This document shows, piece after piece, positions 34,759-43,713 of a DNA stretch of 64,000 nt. The stretch is from NCBI GenBank assembly GCA_040757035.1, contig JBFLYM010000001.1:15126-79125 (forward strand). Reading direction: 5' to 3'. This stretch comes from JAHJBR01 sp040757035 (GTDB lineage: Archaea > Micrarchaeota > Micrarchaeia > Anstonellales > Bilamarchaeaceae). Made by a program: the position numbers and the translations under genes. Each line of letters starts with the position of its first letter. The stretch's first letter is position 1. The notes below the pieces were generated by a model. That model did not search any database. It saw nothing but the letters and a program-made list of their open reading frames with translations, and was not told where the DNA came from.

Positions 34759-35970
34759 ATGGACAAAAAACTAAAAGAGCTTGAACTTCAAAGAATAATA
34801 TCGCTCACGTTTGATGAAAACCCGGAAGTAAGAAAGCAAGCCGCGCTCAAACTCGCTGAAAACAATGAACCTGCGGCAATATTCGCGCTACTTGAATTAT
34901 CCTATGATAAAAATGAATCTGTAAAAGATCTTGCAAAGAACATACTCTCCAAAATACAACCAACTAAAAATGATTCCATTTCATTTGCCGAAATTTTTGG
35001 ACGTCCTGAAAAAAAGGAAGAACCTATAATTGTATCACCAGAGGATAATTTGAAAAAAAGGAAGCTTCTTACTCCGATAGAGCAAATATTTGATAAAAAA
35101 CTTGGTAAAAAATCTCGTTTAGTTAAGGAAAGAATGATGTCTACCATAGAAAAAATTTATCTTAAAGCCGTAGATACAAAATCTGAAGATGTGCAAAAAC
35201 GCGAGAAAAGCATGCAAAGAATGCTTACCTCGTATGCAGATGTACTTTCAGGACTTGATAAACTTATGTTTGATGAGCAAAAAGAAAGTGAGGCTGAAAA
35301 GAAGGTCGCAGAAGTACGAACTATGGATATTCAAAAAAGCCAAAAAGAAATTCAAACATCAAAAAAAACAATGTTAGAAGAGATAGGAAGCGATATGGAT
35401 AGCTCAAAAATAAAAACGGATTTGGCAGTATTGGAAATGTATGAAGATGAAACAATAGAAGAAGATAAGAAGAAAAACAAAGAAGATAAAGAAGAATATG
35501 AAATCACAGAAGAGAAAAGTATATTCCGCAAAGCTTATGATATAATGATGGCTTGTGATGGAGATGATGAGGTAATGCTCCAACAAGCTCAGAAATTTAT
35601 AAAGCAACTTGAAGATGAAGTAAAGCTTGCATTTAAAATGGCAAAGCAAAGATTTAAAGCTGAAAATATTACTCATCTTACAGAAATTAGGAATGGAATG
35701 AGAAATATAAATACAGACATACTTATTGTCAAGGCAATTGATAGAGGCGAATATTCAAAAACAAAAACAAAAAAGGATATTTATACTAGAATAATTGCGA
35801 ATGATGCTGAAGGAAGCGAAGGAGTAATTTATCTTTTTGAAGGTAGAGGAAGCGAAGTTAGATCTGGAATGAAAATCAAAATTGCAAAAGGACAGGTAAA
35901 GACATTCTCATTTTCAGGAGAAACCGCAATAACGATTGGTAAAAAAGGAAATGTGTATATCGTATTGTGA
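34759..35970 (+). CDS. HEAT-like plus OB-fold-like protein, 403 aa
   Basis: The first 70 residues look like HEAT repeats (NPEVRKQAALKLAENNEPAA, then NESVKDLAKNILSKIQ). The middle is charged, Lys/Glu-rich and probably helical or disordered. The last about 75 residues (YTRIIANDAEGSEGVIYLFE, GRGSEVRSGMKIKIAKGQV, ETAITIGKKGNVYIV) have the strand pattern of an OB fold as in archaeal RPA and single-strand DNA-binding proteins. The combination suggests nucleic-acid binding with a protein-interaction module. I know no named family with this layout. Confidence 0.6.
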   Translation: MDKKLKELELQRIISLTFDENPEVRKQAALKLAENNEPAAIFALLELSYDKNESVKDLAKNILSKIQPTKNDSISFAEIFGRPEKKEEPIIVSPEDNLKKRKLLTPIEQIFDKKLGKKSRLVKERMMSTIEKIYLKAVDTKSEDVQKREKSMQRMLTSYADVLSGLDKLMFDEQKESEAEKKVAEVRTMDIQKSQKEIQTSKKTMLEEIGSDMDSSKIKTDLAVLEMYEDETIEEDKKKNKEDKEEYEITEEKSIFRKAYDIMMACDGDDEVMLQQAQKFIKQLEDEVKLAFKMAKQRFKAENITHLTEIRNGMRNINTDILIVKAIDRGEYSKTKTKKDIYTRIIANDAEGSEGVIYLFEGRGSEVRSGMKIKIAKGQVKTFSFSGETAITIGKKGNVYIVL

Positions 35971-35988
35971 AAATAAAATTGTGAAAGC

Positions 35989-36861
35989 ATGCTAACAAAA
36001 AAGTTTTTTGCTTTCCTTAAATTAGTGCGTTTTGAACACGCAATTATGTTCGCACTTGCTGTGTTCATTGCTGAGATAATAACTGCGCGTGAAGTTTTAT
36101 TTACACAAAAAATAATATTTTCGCTTTTAGTTCCTATTTTCAGCGAAATTGGCGCATTTGCAATGAACGATTTGCTGGATATAGAAACAGACAGAATCAA
36201 TAGAAAAATCAATCGTCCACTGGTTAGCGGACTTCTTTCTCCACAATTTGCTTTGACAGTGATTATTATTTCGTTTGCGCTTGCGCTTTTTTTTGCTTAT
36301 CTCGTGAGTCCAAACATTTTCCTTTTTGCTCTGATGATTAATCTACTCGCGGTGTGCTATAATTTTTGGTTTAAACTTCTTCCGCTCGTAGGTAATATAT
36401 ACATCGCATTTACAATGGCGATACCGTTTATTTTTGGAAATTACGTAATAAGCGAAACTCTTGATCCATTAAATATTCTCATTGCGCTTATGGGTTTTTG
36501 CGTGGGATTAGGTAGAGAAATAGTAAAAACTACTGAGGATATTAGAGGTGATATGTTGGCGAGAAGATCTAAAGCGCTTCCTGCATTGATCGGATCGGAA
36601 AAATCATTAATTATCTCGGGAATTTTATACTTAATTTTTGTAGCTATTTCGGTTGTACTATATCTTCTTTATCTAAAAGTTGGGATAGGATTTGCATTGG
36701 TGCTTATAGCGGATGTAATCTTTCTTTACTCTTCCCTTAACTTGGTATTTTTGAAAAACAAAGAATTTTTAAGAGTATCTGGTAAGAGTAGTTTGATTGC
36801 GTTGTTTATTGGATTAGTAGGGATATTGTTTTCTGTTCTTGAATGCACTTTTTTTCTGTGA
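35989..36861 (+). CDS. UbiA-family prenyltransferase (digeranylgeranylglyceryl phosphate synthase)
   Basis: A membrane enzyme with about eight helices. The first Asp-rich motif is NDLLDIETDRINRKINRP; the second is TTEDIRGDMLARRSKALP. This pair and the following helices match archaeal DGGGP synthase, which attaches the second geranylgeranyl chain in ether-lipid synthesis. Length 290 aa fits. It starts 18 bp after the preceding gene. Confidence 0.88.
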   Translation: MLTKKFFAFLKLVRFEHAIMFALAVFIAEIITAREVLFTQKIIFSLLVPIFSEIGAFAMNDLLDIETDRINRKINRPLVSGLLSPQFALTVIIISFALALFFAYLVSPNIFLFALMINLLAVCYNFWFKLLPLVGNIYIAFTMAIPFIFGNYVISETLDPLNILIALMGFCVGLGREIVKTTEDIRGDMLARRSKALPALIGSEKSLIISGILYLIFVAISVVLYLLYLKVGIGFALVLIADVIFLYSSLNLVFLKNKEFLRVSGKSSLIALFIGLVGILFSVLECTFFL

Positions 36862-36879
36862 CCCCAAACAATTCTTTTA

Positions 36880-37536
36880 CTATTTCAATTTGTTTTTAGG
36901 AATAACGATGCTATTTGTCTTAGTCAATTGTGCGCAAATTAATGCAATTGCAAAAATTATGAGCATTGCAATTGTAGTATAAAAATAAATGTTTTGTTGC
37001 GAAGAAGTGCTTTTTGTTACCATATCCCGATCCAATTGAATATCGCAAGAAACAATACGTTGAGATGTATTTGAAATTGCATTTTCCGAAATATTTGAAT
37101 TGTTTTGTCCTGAAATTATTGCAGCACTAAGTGGTACACCGGTTTTCTCTAGTCCATCCACCGGTATTGAACTTTTTTCAAGTGAAGCTGCCATATAGTT
37201 ATCCTCAAATTTAGATGTTTGTATTGTCATAAAAAGCGAAATTATTATTCCTATAAACGAAATCAGCGAAATTGCGAAAAAAAGCGTGCGTTTTGCTGCA
37301 TTTGAGAAATATGCTTGTCCGTTTTTGCTAAGTTTATAAAAAACCCATTTATATCCTTCCCGCTCAAGTCTTTCTACTAATCCAGCAGTATTAAGTTTTT
37401 CAAGGTGTTCCACTATTGTAGACGTGTTTTTGCCAAGTTCTCTGCTCAAATCTGAAGGTCTATAATTCCTCTTAGAAAGGCGTTCTAAAATTTCCTTACG
37501 CGTTTTCGAACTTAATACGTCTTGTATGGAATCCAT
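36880..37536 (-). CDS. Membrane-bound ArsR-type winged-helix regulator
   Basis: Residues about 1-70 form an ArsR-like winged helix (VLSSKTRKEILERLSKRNYR, PSDLSRELGKNTSTIVEHLE, LERLEREGYKWVFYKLS). Two membrane helices follow, at about 80-105 and 185-208, separated by a polar extracellular loop. It is probably a membrane-tethered sensor-regulator. It lies 9 bp downstream of the Lon-like protease gene, so the two are likely co-expressed. Confidence 0.75.
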   Translation of the reverse strand: MDSIQDVLSSKTRKEILERLSKRNYRPSDLSRELGKNTSTIVEHLEKLNTAGLVERLEREGYKWVFYKLSKNGQAYFSNAAKRTLFFAISLISFIGIIISLFMTIQTSKFEDNYMAASLEKSSIPVDGLEKTGVPLSAAIISGQNNSNISENAISNTSQRIVSCDIQLDRDMVTKSTSSQQNIYFYTTIAMLIIFAIALICAQLTKTNSIVIPKNKLK

Positions 37537-37545
37537 GTATTATTG

Positions 37546-39225
37546 CTATTTCTCTTTTTTAAAAACATTTGGTTTTTGTTTGGTAATAAGATAGACAATT
37601 ATTCCAATACAAATAACAGTTATAATTACTATGGATGCAGCATAAAAATATTCCGAATAATTTTCGTTTTCATGAGATTTGCGTATTTCTAAAAGCATTT
37701 TTTCATTTGCTTTATCCAATCCTTCTGCGAACTTAAAAAGATTGTATGCAGTTGCATTTTGTTTGTTCCATAATAAAAATGTGCCATGACTTGCATAAAC
37801 ATTCGCCCAAAGTGATTTTCTCTCTTTAGAACTCAATCGTATAAGTTCCTCAACTGCAGTTTTTTTATTTTTATTATACATTATTGTGGCGTTTTCTGTT
37901 TCTATCACAAAAATAGAATCTATTATTGCACCGGCATATTTTCCTTGGTCATGTAATTTTTTTGCATTTTTTAAATGCCAGTTCACATCATCAGATTCAG
38001 AATTCATATCCTTAGCCGTTTCCAGATATTCCCAACTTAGATTTGCGAGTATTTTTTCATCAAATGGCTTTCCATTCTGCGGAGCATTGTTTTTTAATAA
38101 TCCTGCGATTTTGCACCATGCATCAGCATATATAGCATTGTGGTATTCAGCATATTTTTCTTCTTTCATTGCAGTAGCTTCTTTCTTAATTTCAGATAGT
38201 TTTATTTCAGCCCATCCTTTTCTTAATTCTTGTCCAGCAACCCATTCCAAATTTGTATCGGTTATTTGCGGGCTTTTTGTTTGCAAAAGACATTGTTTTA
38301 TCTGTTTAGTTCGTTCGTTTATATCCAAATTCTCTAGATTTGCTATTGTTTCGGTATCAAGATAGTTTATAAATGCGTCGTTTGCTGCAGAGAAGTAATA
38401 GCCCTTCCTAAAAAGAGCATCTTCATTATCTTTTATTTTCGCAAAATATTCCCCAAGTTTCTCCTCTTCTATAAGTGATTGATCTATATTGGCAATACTC
38501 TTATCTAGCAGTAGCATCATTTCTCGTGCAAGTTTTTTGAATTCGTCCAAACCATAATAAAATGGGATATTCTTGTCCAATTCTTCAACATATGGAGGTT
38601 CTTTTTTTACTGTAATATCCGTAAAATTTAGCATGAATTTTTCGGCATCACTCATATTTCTAATTTCAAGAATTTCTAATGTGCTATCCTGCTGAATCAT
38701 TCTTAATGTAATTCTTTCATATAGATTTTGAGGTGGAGTAAGAAAATATTTCAAGCCATTTTCCTTTGCAATATTCGCTTTTTCATAAAGTCCGCCTACT
38801 TGTCCGATTTCACCTGACGATGAGATGGCTCCTGTGATCATCGCATCACTGCGCATGTTTTGCTTTTCTATTGCAGCAATACCCATGAGCGCAAGCGCCG
38901 CTCCTCCACTCGGCCCATCCAAATACCCATTAATGGTATTTGGGAGATGTGCCCTGATTTTTACATTGCATAAATTTTTATTCATTTTAGTTCTTTCAAA
39001 TGCATATTCTATTGCGTTTTTTGCCGAATCCTGCGTAGAAATACCGACATTGGGATAAACGCTGAAATATATATTCCCATCTCCGTTTTCTAATTCCATA
39101 GTTACGTTTACGATTACGCCATTATTGCTCGCGACTGCTGGAAGATAATGCGATGCGCTTCCTTCACACTGCGAAAAACAACATGCGAAAAACAAAATTA
39201 TATATGCAAAAATGATTTTATTCAT
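37546..39225 (-). CDS. Secreted, membrane-anchored Lon-like (S16) protease
   Basis: A signal peptide (about 1-20) and a C-terminal membrane helix (about 525-550) bracket an extracytoplasmic protein. The Lon proteolytic core is at about 95-180: LDGPSGGAALALMGIAA with the nucleophile Ser, ITGAISSSGEIGQVGGLYEK with the general-base Lys, and AKENGLKYFLTPPQN. No AAA domain is present, so this is an ATP-independent S16 peptidase of the type found in archaeal envelopes. The remaining 350 residues are helical. Confidence 0.85.
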   Translation of the reverse strand: MNKIIFAYIILFFACCFSQCEGSASHYLPAVASNNGVIVNVTMELENGDGNIYFSVYPNVGISTQDSAKNAIEYAFERTKMNKNLCNVKIRAHLPNTINGYLDGPSGGAALALMGIAAIEKQNMRSDAMITGAISSSGEIGQVGGLYEKANIAKENGLKYFLTPPQNLYERITLRMIQQDSTLEILEIRNMSDAEKFMLNFTDITVKKEPPYVEELDKNIPFYYGLDEFKKLAREMMLLLDKSIANIDQSLIEEEKLGEYFAKIKDNEDALFRKGYYFSAANDAFINYLDTETIANLENLDINERTKQIKQCLLQTKSPQITDTNLEWVAGQELRKGWAEIKLSEIKKEATAMKEEKYAEYHNAIYADAWCKIAGLLKNNAPQNGKPFDEKILANLSWEYLETAKDMNSESDDVNWHLKNAKKLHDQGKYAGAIIDSIFVIETENATIMYNKNKKTAVEELIRLSSKERKSLWANVYASHGTFLLWNKQNATAYNLFKFAEGLDKANEKMLLEIRKSHENENYSEYFYAASIVIITVICIGIIVYLITKQKPNVFKKEK

Positions 39226-39283
39226 GAGATTACCAAAGAAGACCGCTGATTTTGGTTGAGTTTATTATCAAATGTTGGTTTGC

Positions 39284-39396
39284 TATACAGATCCACTAAA
39301 AAAACGTGGATCGCATATACGCATAAACCTTCACGGTCTAAAGGCCGTAGCTTCCTTAAAATGATAATCGGAAAAACTTAGTTGGTTACGTATATA
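39284..39396 (+). repeat. Family 1 repeat, intermediate copy
   Basis: It has the GATCCAC hairpin, then the start of the folded core (AAACCTTCACGG, AAAGGCCGTAGCTTCCTTAA) and after a deletion the right end CGGAAAAACTTAGTTGG followed by TTACGTATATA. Compared with 14878-15124, about 130 bp of the core are absent. It ends about 40 bp before ATG 39436; a separate TATA-like CTTTATAATA at 39408-39417 follows. Confidence 0.75.
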
Positions 39397-39435
39397 ACGC
39401 GTAAATCTTTATAATATCTATCTATAGAATCAATT

Positions 39436-40731
39436 ATGCAGATTATTGCTGATTTACATCTACATTCGAAATACGCGCGCGCCACAAGTATAAATTCTGA
39501 TTTAAGTGGTTTAAGCCATGGCGCCAAAATAAAGGGAGTGCAAGTTCTCGCAACCGGAGATTTTACCCATCCATCATGGTTTGAAGAATTGAAACTCGCG
39601 TTCGCCAATAGCGGAAATAATAAAGAGAATAAGGATAACAAAGATAATGAAGGCGGACTTTACGAATTTAATGGAATTAAATTTATTCTTTCGGTTGAAG
39701 TTAGCAACATTTTTGAACTAAATAAAAAAATAAAAAAAATGCATCATATTCTACTCGCGCCAAATTTTGATATCGCAGCGCAGATAAACGATGAGCTTGC
39801 AAAATATGGAAATTTAAAGGAAGATGGAAGGCCAACGCTTAAGCTTTCTCCGGCCGAATTTTTAGAGATAATGGATAAGATTTCAAGAGATATATTTATA
39901 ATTCCAGCGCATATTTGGACTCCTTGGTTTTCAATCTTTGGTTCAAAAAGCGGAGTGGATAATTTAGAAGAAGCGTATGGGGAAATGAAAAAAAATATTT
40001 TTGCGTTAGAAACCGGATTAAGCAGCGATCCTAAAATGAATTGGATGCTTAGTGCGCTAGATAAGTATACGTTGGTTTCAAATAGCGATTCGCATAGTCC
40101 TGAAAAAATAGGGCGAGAAGCGAATGTATTTGAGCTTGAAGAAATCAGTTATAATTCCATTTTGAACGCAATCAAAACAAAAAAAGGGTTTGTAAAGACT
40201 TACGAATTTTTTCCTGAGGAAGGAAAATATCACTATGATGGGCATAGAAATTGCAATGTCCTTCTAGATCCATGGAAAGCGAAAAAAATAAAGAACATAT
40301 GCCCAATTTGCAGAAAAGGCCTTACTATAGGCGTGATGCATAGAATCGCAGATCTTGCAGATAGAGAACTTGGGTTTAAGCCTGAAAATGCGATTCCCTT
40401 CAAACACATTGTTCCGCTTCAAACTGTTATTGCGAAAGCGCTTGGAAAAAGTGAGATCGCAATTCAGGTAAAAGAAGAATATGATAAACTTATAACATAC
40501 TTTGGGAATGAATTTGCAGTATATGAAACAAATGAAGAGCAATTGCGATTTACAACTAACATGACAATAGCCAATGCAATTATAAACGTTAATAACGAAA
40601 GAGTGCGTTGGATTCCTGGTTATGACGGAGTTTTCGGTGAGCTTATTTTAGATAGCAGAGGAACAAACAAAAAAACAAACAAAGAAATAGAATTTGAAAA
40701 CAAACAAAAAAATTTAAATGAGTTTTTTTGA
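39436..40731 (+). CDS. Endonuclease Q (EndoQ), PHP-domain DNA repair nuclease
   Basis: EndoQ nicks 5' of uracil, hypoxanthine and abasic sites. The PHP core reads IIADLHLHSKYARATS, GVQVLATGDFTHPSWFEEL, and VSNSDSHSPEKIG; metal ligands are the His and Asp residues there. The zinc-binding part is CNVLLDPWKA with CPICRKG. The C-terminus QKNLNEFF fits a PIP box, as known for the thermococcal enzyme. Length 431 aa matches the family. A NKENKDNKDNEGG insertion near residue 60 comes from a short A-rich DNA repeat. Confidence 0.9.
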   Translation: MQIIADLHLHSKYARATSINSDLSGLSHGAKIKGVQVLATGDFTHPSWFEELKLAFANSGNNKENKDNKDNEGGLYEFNGIKFILSVEVSNIFELNKKIKKMHHILLAPNFDIAAQINDELAKYGNLKEDGRPTLKLSPAEFLEIMDKISRDIFIIPAHIWTPWFSIFGSKSGVDNLEEAYGEMKKNIFALETGLSSDPKMNWMLSALDKYTLVSNSDSHSPEKIGREANVFELEEISYNSILNAIKTKKGFVKTYEFFPEEGKYHYDGHRNCNVLLDPWKAKKIKNICPICRKGLTIGVMHRIADLADRELGFKPENAIPFKHIVPLQTVIAKALGKSEIAIQVKEEYDKLITYFGNEFAVYETNEEQLRFTTNMTIANAIINVNNERVRWIPGYDGVFGELILDSRGTNKKTNKEIEFENKQKNLNEFF

Positions 40732-41344
40732 AAGGAGTTTGTATATATGTAATATGCTTAATTAATTTTAGAAATTCTATATAATTCTTAGAAAAAGATA
40801 TGTTTCCTAATGATTTCCTATATTTAGTACATAAAGGTATGCCTTTGTTCCTAGGAATTATGTGGGAATTTTTATACTAATCCTAAATTAAAAATCGTAA
40901 AAAATAGGACAATTACTGTTACAATAAACAACTTCGTTATATAATTACTGTTTCAGTAAACTACTTACTAAACGATAAACAAAGATTAATAGATATGGTT
41001 TACTAAAAAGATGTTGTACAGCAAATCTGGAAACAAGAAGCAAGCTTATAGGCACTAAACTGTATAAAAGAGTGGTTTTGGCTATGTTTTGATAGTTTTG
41101 GGGTATTGTAGTGATGTTGGGCAAAGGAGAGTTTACTTATACAATATTTTTTCATCGGTTTTTGATTGAGTTTATAATAATACGAATAATTTTCTGAATT
41201 TTGAGAATAACCTATACTATATTGAAATTGCCTGATAATCATTATAAACAACTCAACTCTAGTTTCTAAAACTTTTTCATCTTTTCTAAAACTATTTTTC
41301 CAAACTTTCTTTTTAAAAAAAAGAAAAAACTAATAAAGAAAAGT
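40732..41344. other. Gene-free gap with a pair of 24-bp repeats
   Basis: No convincing gene is present; an 82-codon minus frame at 41003-41251 has coding-unlike composition. AATTACTGTTACAATAAACAACTT (shown in parts: AATTACTGTT, ACAATAAACA) at 40911-40934 recurs with three changes at 40943-40966. The segment near 41301-41334 (CTTTCTTTTTAAAAAAAAG) is a worn relative of the CAGACC hairpin. Confidence 0.4.
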
Positions 41345-41539
41345 GGGGGAGGGTCAGGATGATATGACAAACCAACAAAGTAATATCAGAAAGTATCGAA
41401 GAATTACCGTGTTTGGTTTGTTATATGTTCATGAACGAATCGTCGTTCATGACACCTCAAACTGTTCAAAACTGTTTGAGCACGTGCCTAAAAACCCTCA
41501 ACCAGTTTTGGAGGTGGTTTCCCCTCCGCGGTTCGGTTA
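41345..41539 (-). repeat. Family 2 structured repeat, copy 1
   Basis: This 195-bp unit is nearly identical to 53845-54040. On the minus strand its first three bases are the stop codon of the 41537-42316 gene. It contains three hairpins: GGAGG/CCTCC just after the stop, CTCAAAC/GTTTGAG, and TCATGAACGA/TCGTTCATGA (41429-41452). Outer arms ATATGACAAACC and GGTTTGTTATAT can pair as well. It may be a 3'-UTR/terminator-like mobile module. Confidence 0.75.
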
Positions 41540-42316
41540 AAATGTTTCATCCAACAATTCTTCTCTATCTCCAGGAATAAAATAATCCCACTCAAAGCAT
41601 TTTATCATATCCAGATCTGAAAGTTCGCGTATTTCTGATGATAGCGTACTTGAAAGAATAGTTTTGATTTCCTGCGCTTGCCGCTTTACGCGCGAAATTG
41701 CTTCGTCTTTTGTTGCGCCTAGAGCGGTTGTACTTGCATATGCTATAATTTCCATGGGGCGCTCTCCAAAAGTAAGGCGTTCAAGCAATCTATTCAACAT
41801 CGCAATTTCTCTATCTAATCTGATTACATCAGGACCATGTTGTGAAAGATGAGATCTTTTTGCCTCCGCTTCGCTTCTTTTTGTTTTAATTTCGTCTATA
41901 TATTTGGAAACGTCTACAGAAGAAAAAAGGAAAGTTATCTTTACAACATGTTTTAGAGAACAAAGCGCTTTTTCAAACAACGCGAAAAGCGAGTGTTTCT
42001 CGCCATCATCTTTATCCACTGTACTCTCATAGAGCATTATTTCCAAAAATTTTGTAGCATAATATCCATTTTGAGATTTTTTAAGCACATAATCGCGCGT
42101 TGGCGGAATAGTGTACTCGCCTCTGACTTCAACTATGTTCGCTGCGCTTGTGATGTGAGGCATAAGAAGGTAACCATATTTCCATATAAAAAGTGAAAAC
42201 GCGAAAAGCGCTGCCGCAATAATTATAGGAATATGCGCTCCAAGAATTATTGAAAGAATGAGTGCGAGTGTTCCACCAACGAGCGCAATTAGAGTTATTG
42301 CCCGATTTAATATCAT
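41537..42316 (-). CDS. Membrane protein resembling VirB3/PrgI plus VirB4 N-domain
   Basis: Two N-terminal membrane helices (about 5-48) precede a soluble domain. The pair of close helices recalls PrgI/VirB3. The soluble part (SLKHVVKITFLFSSVDVSKY, a long Glu/Arg/Lys helix, then ERPMEIIAYASTTALGATKD and AISRVKRQAQEIKTILSS) has the strand-helix pattern of VirB4/TraC N-terminal domains, which normally precede the ATPase but are separate here. The assignment rests on pattern rather than a definitive motif. The ATG overlaps the end of the upstream VirB6-like gene. Confidence 0.55.
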   Translation of the reverse strand: MILNRAITLIALVGGTLALILSIILGAHIPIIIAAALFAFSLFIWKYGYLLMPHITSAANIVEVRGEYTIPPTRDYVLKKSQNGYYATKFLEIMLYESTVDKDDGEKHSLFALFEKALCSLKHVVKITFLFSSVDVSKYIDEIKTKRSEAEAKRSHLSQHGPDVIRLDREIAMLNRLLERLTFGERPMEIIAYASTTALGATKDEAISRVKRQAQEIKTILSSTLSSEIRELSDLDMIKCFEWDYFIPGDREELLDETF

Positions 42317-43329
42317 ATTTTTGACACCTCTATTGCTATTTCTCCTGCAAATGAATTGGAAAATTCTTTTATTAACACGCCAACTACAATAAGAGCAAAA
42401 AAAGGTATGATTACAGAATAAAAAAATAAATTTGCCGCCGTATCGGTAGTTCGCTGTGTTATCACAATAAGATCGCCAGTAAAATCATTATTATCACTGA
42501 AACCTAAATCATAAAGTTTGTTCGCTATCTCGTTGTTGTTATTCAAATCAACAATCGGTACTGTTTGATAAACGCTATTATTAAGGAAAGTACTGGTAAG
42601 ATTTTGGTTTGTATTTAATTGCTCTATCGGAAGTTGAAACATCATCAACATCAGTGGATAAAATATGATAAAAGCTATTGAGACTCCTATAAGAAACGCC
42701 CCAAACTTGCGCGAGATGAAAAAACTTCTTAATACTAATCCGGTTGCAAATATGGTAGCAAACCAATTGGATGAAATAAATGTAAGAAATTGCGCATTTA
42801 GCGTAGATGCGAACATTGATAATTGGATTACATACATAGAATTGGCAAGTTGTTTTGAGATATTATCCAAATTTACCAATGGCTGGATAGAAAAATTACC
42901 AAAATGAAGAACAAGAGTTTGATAATATCCAAGCGTGTTTTCTATTTGGATGAGATTTTGAGCAAGCGCATGCGATGAATTAATTGTTGCGTTTATACCG
43001 CATAAAATGTAGTCAGGAGGTGTAAATTCGCTTGTGTTTAACACGACCGTTATATTGGTGTCATTATCGGCTATTGCTAAGCAGGTAATATTTTTCATTT
43101 GCGATGTGGTAAATTCGGCACCAATTTGAATTACCAATGCGCATAATCCAATAGCAAAGCCTAGTATTGCGGCATTAATTATTGATTGAATTATTTCCTC
43201 TATTCCAAATCGCTCTAGCCTTTTTATAGAAAATGCCTTTCCAAGACCCAACGCAATACTTGAAATAATTATAGAAATAACTATTGCTGTGCCAGCTATA
43301 CCTTGCCAGCCAGAAATAAGCTCAGCCAT
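42313..43329 (-). CDS. Polytopic membrane protein, VirB6/TrbL/CedA-like
   Basis: Six or so membrane helices (about 15-35, 43-65, 150-175, 185-200, 205-230, 300-325) and a large, Asn/Thr-rich external loop between helices two and three. This is the plan of VirB6/TrbL channel proteins and of CedA in archaeal DNA import. The gene follows a VirB2-like gene by five bases and overlaps the next by four. The family call is inferred from topology and neighbours. Confidence 0.55.
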   Translation of the reverse strand: MAELISGWQGIAGTAIVISIIISSIALGLGKAFSIKRLERFGIEEIIQSIINAAILGFAIGLCALVIQIGAEFTTSQMKNITCLAIADNDTNITVVLNTSEFTPPDYILCGINATINSSHALAQNLIQIENTLGYYQTLVLHFGNFSIQPLVNLDNISKQLANSMYVIQLSMFASTLNAQFLTFISSNWFATIFATGLVLRSFFISRKFGAFLIGVSIAFIIFYPLMLMMFQLPIEQLNTNQNLTSTFLNNSVYQTVPIVDLNNNNEIANKLYDLGFSDNNDFTGDLIVITQRTTDTAANLFFYSVIIPFFALIVVGVLIKEFSNSFAGEIAIEVSKI

Positions 43330-43334
43330 TTAAT

Positions 43335-43577
43335 TCACTGAAGAATACCTTGAGACGCAGTTGAAATATTTTGCGCAGAATACGAAATTGCCGCTATTAT
43401 TACCCCGCCTATAAACATGCTAATTGCAACAGTAATATATTTACCGCGCGCATCTGCAGGTTGCATTTGAGCAAACGCATACACTATTCCACTTAAAATT
43501 ATTAAAATCACAGAGAGAGTAGGCGCTATTGTACTTAAGCTACCCCGTATTCCTTCAAGAATAAGTTGGAGCGACAT
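43335..43577 (-). CDS. Small two-helix protein, VirB2/TrbC/CedA1-like
   Basis: The 80-residue product from ATG 43577 has two hydrophobic helices (TIAPTLSVILIILSGIVYAF and YITVAISMFIGGVIIAAISY) joined by a short polar turn AQMQPADARGK. This is the hairpin architecture of VirB2/TrbC pilins and of CedA1, and in those operons the gene precedes the VirB6-type gene as here. No signal-peptide cut is obvious; a longer TTG-started form reaching 43613 is possible. Confidence 0.6.
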   Translation of the reverse strand: MSLQLILEGIRGSLSTIAPTLSVILIILSGIVYAFAQMQPADARGKYITVAISMFIGGVIIAAISYSAQNISTASQGILQ

Positions 43578-43713
43578 AATTGAATTTCGTAGGTAAGAAT
43601 TTATAAATTGCACGGTTTATCTGGCTTTTGCGTCATTATTGTTGACATCATATGATTAATAAATCCGCAGTAAATAAAAAGCTATTTAAAAATCTGCAGA
43701 TAAAATCATAGCT

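Noticed and set aside
41003..41251. 82-codon minus frame in the gap after EndoQ
   Set aside because: Gln/Ser/Tyr-rich, no motif, no promoter or ribosome site; likely chance.
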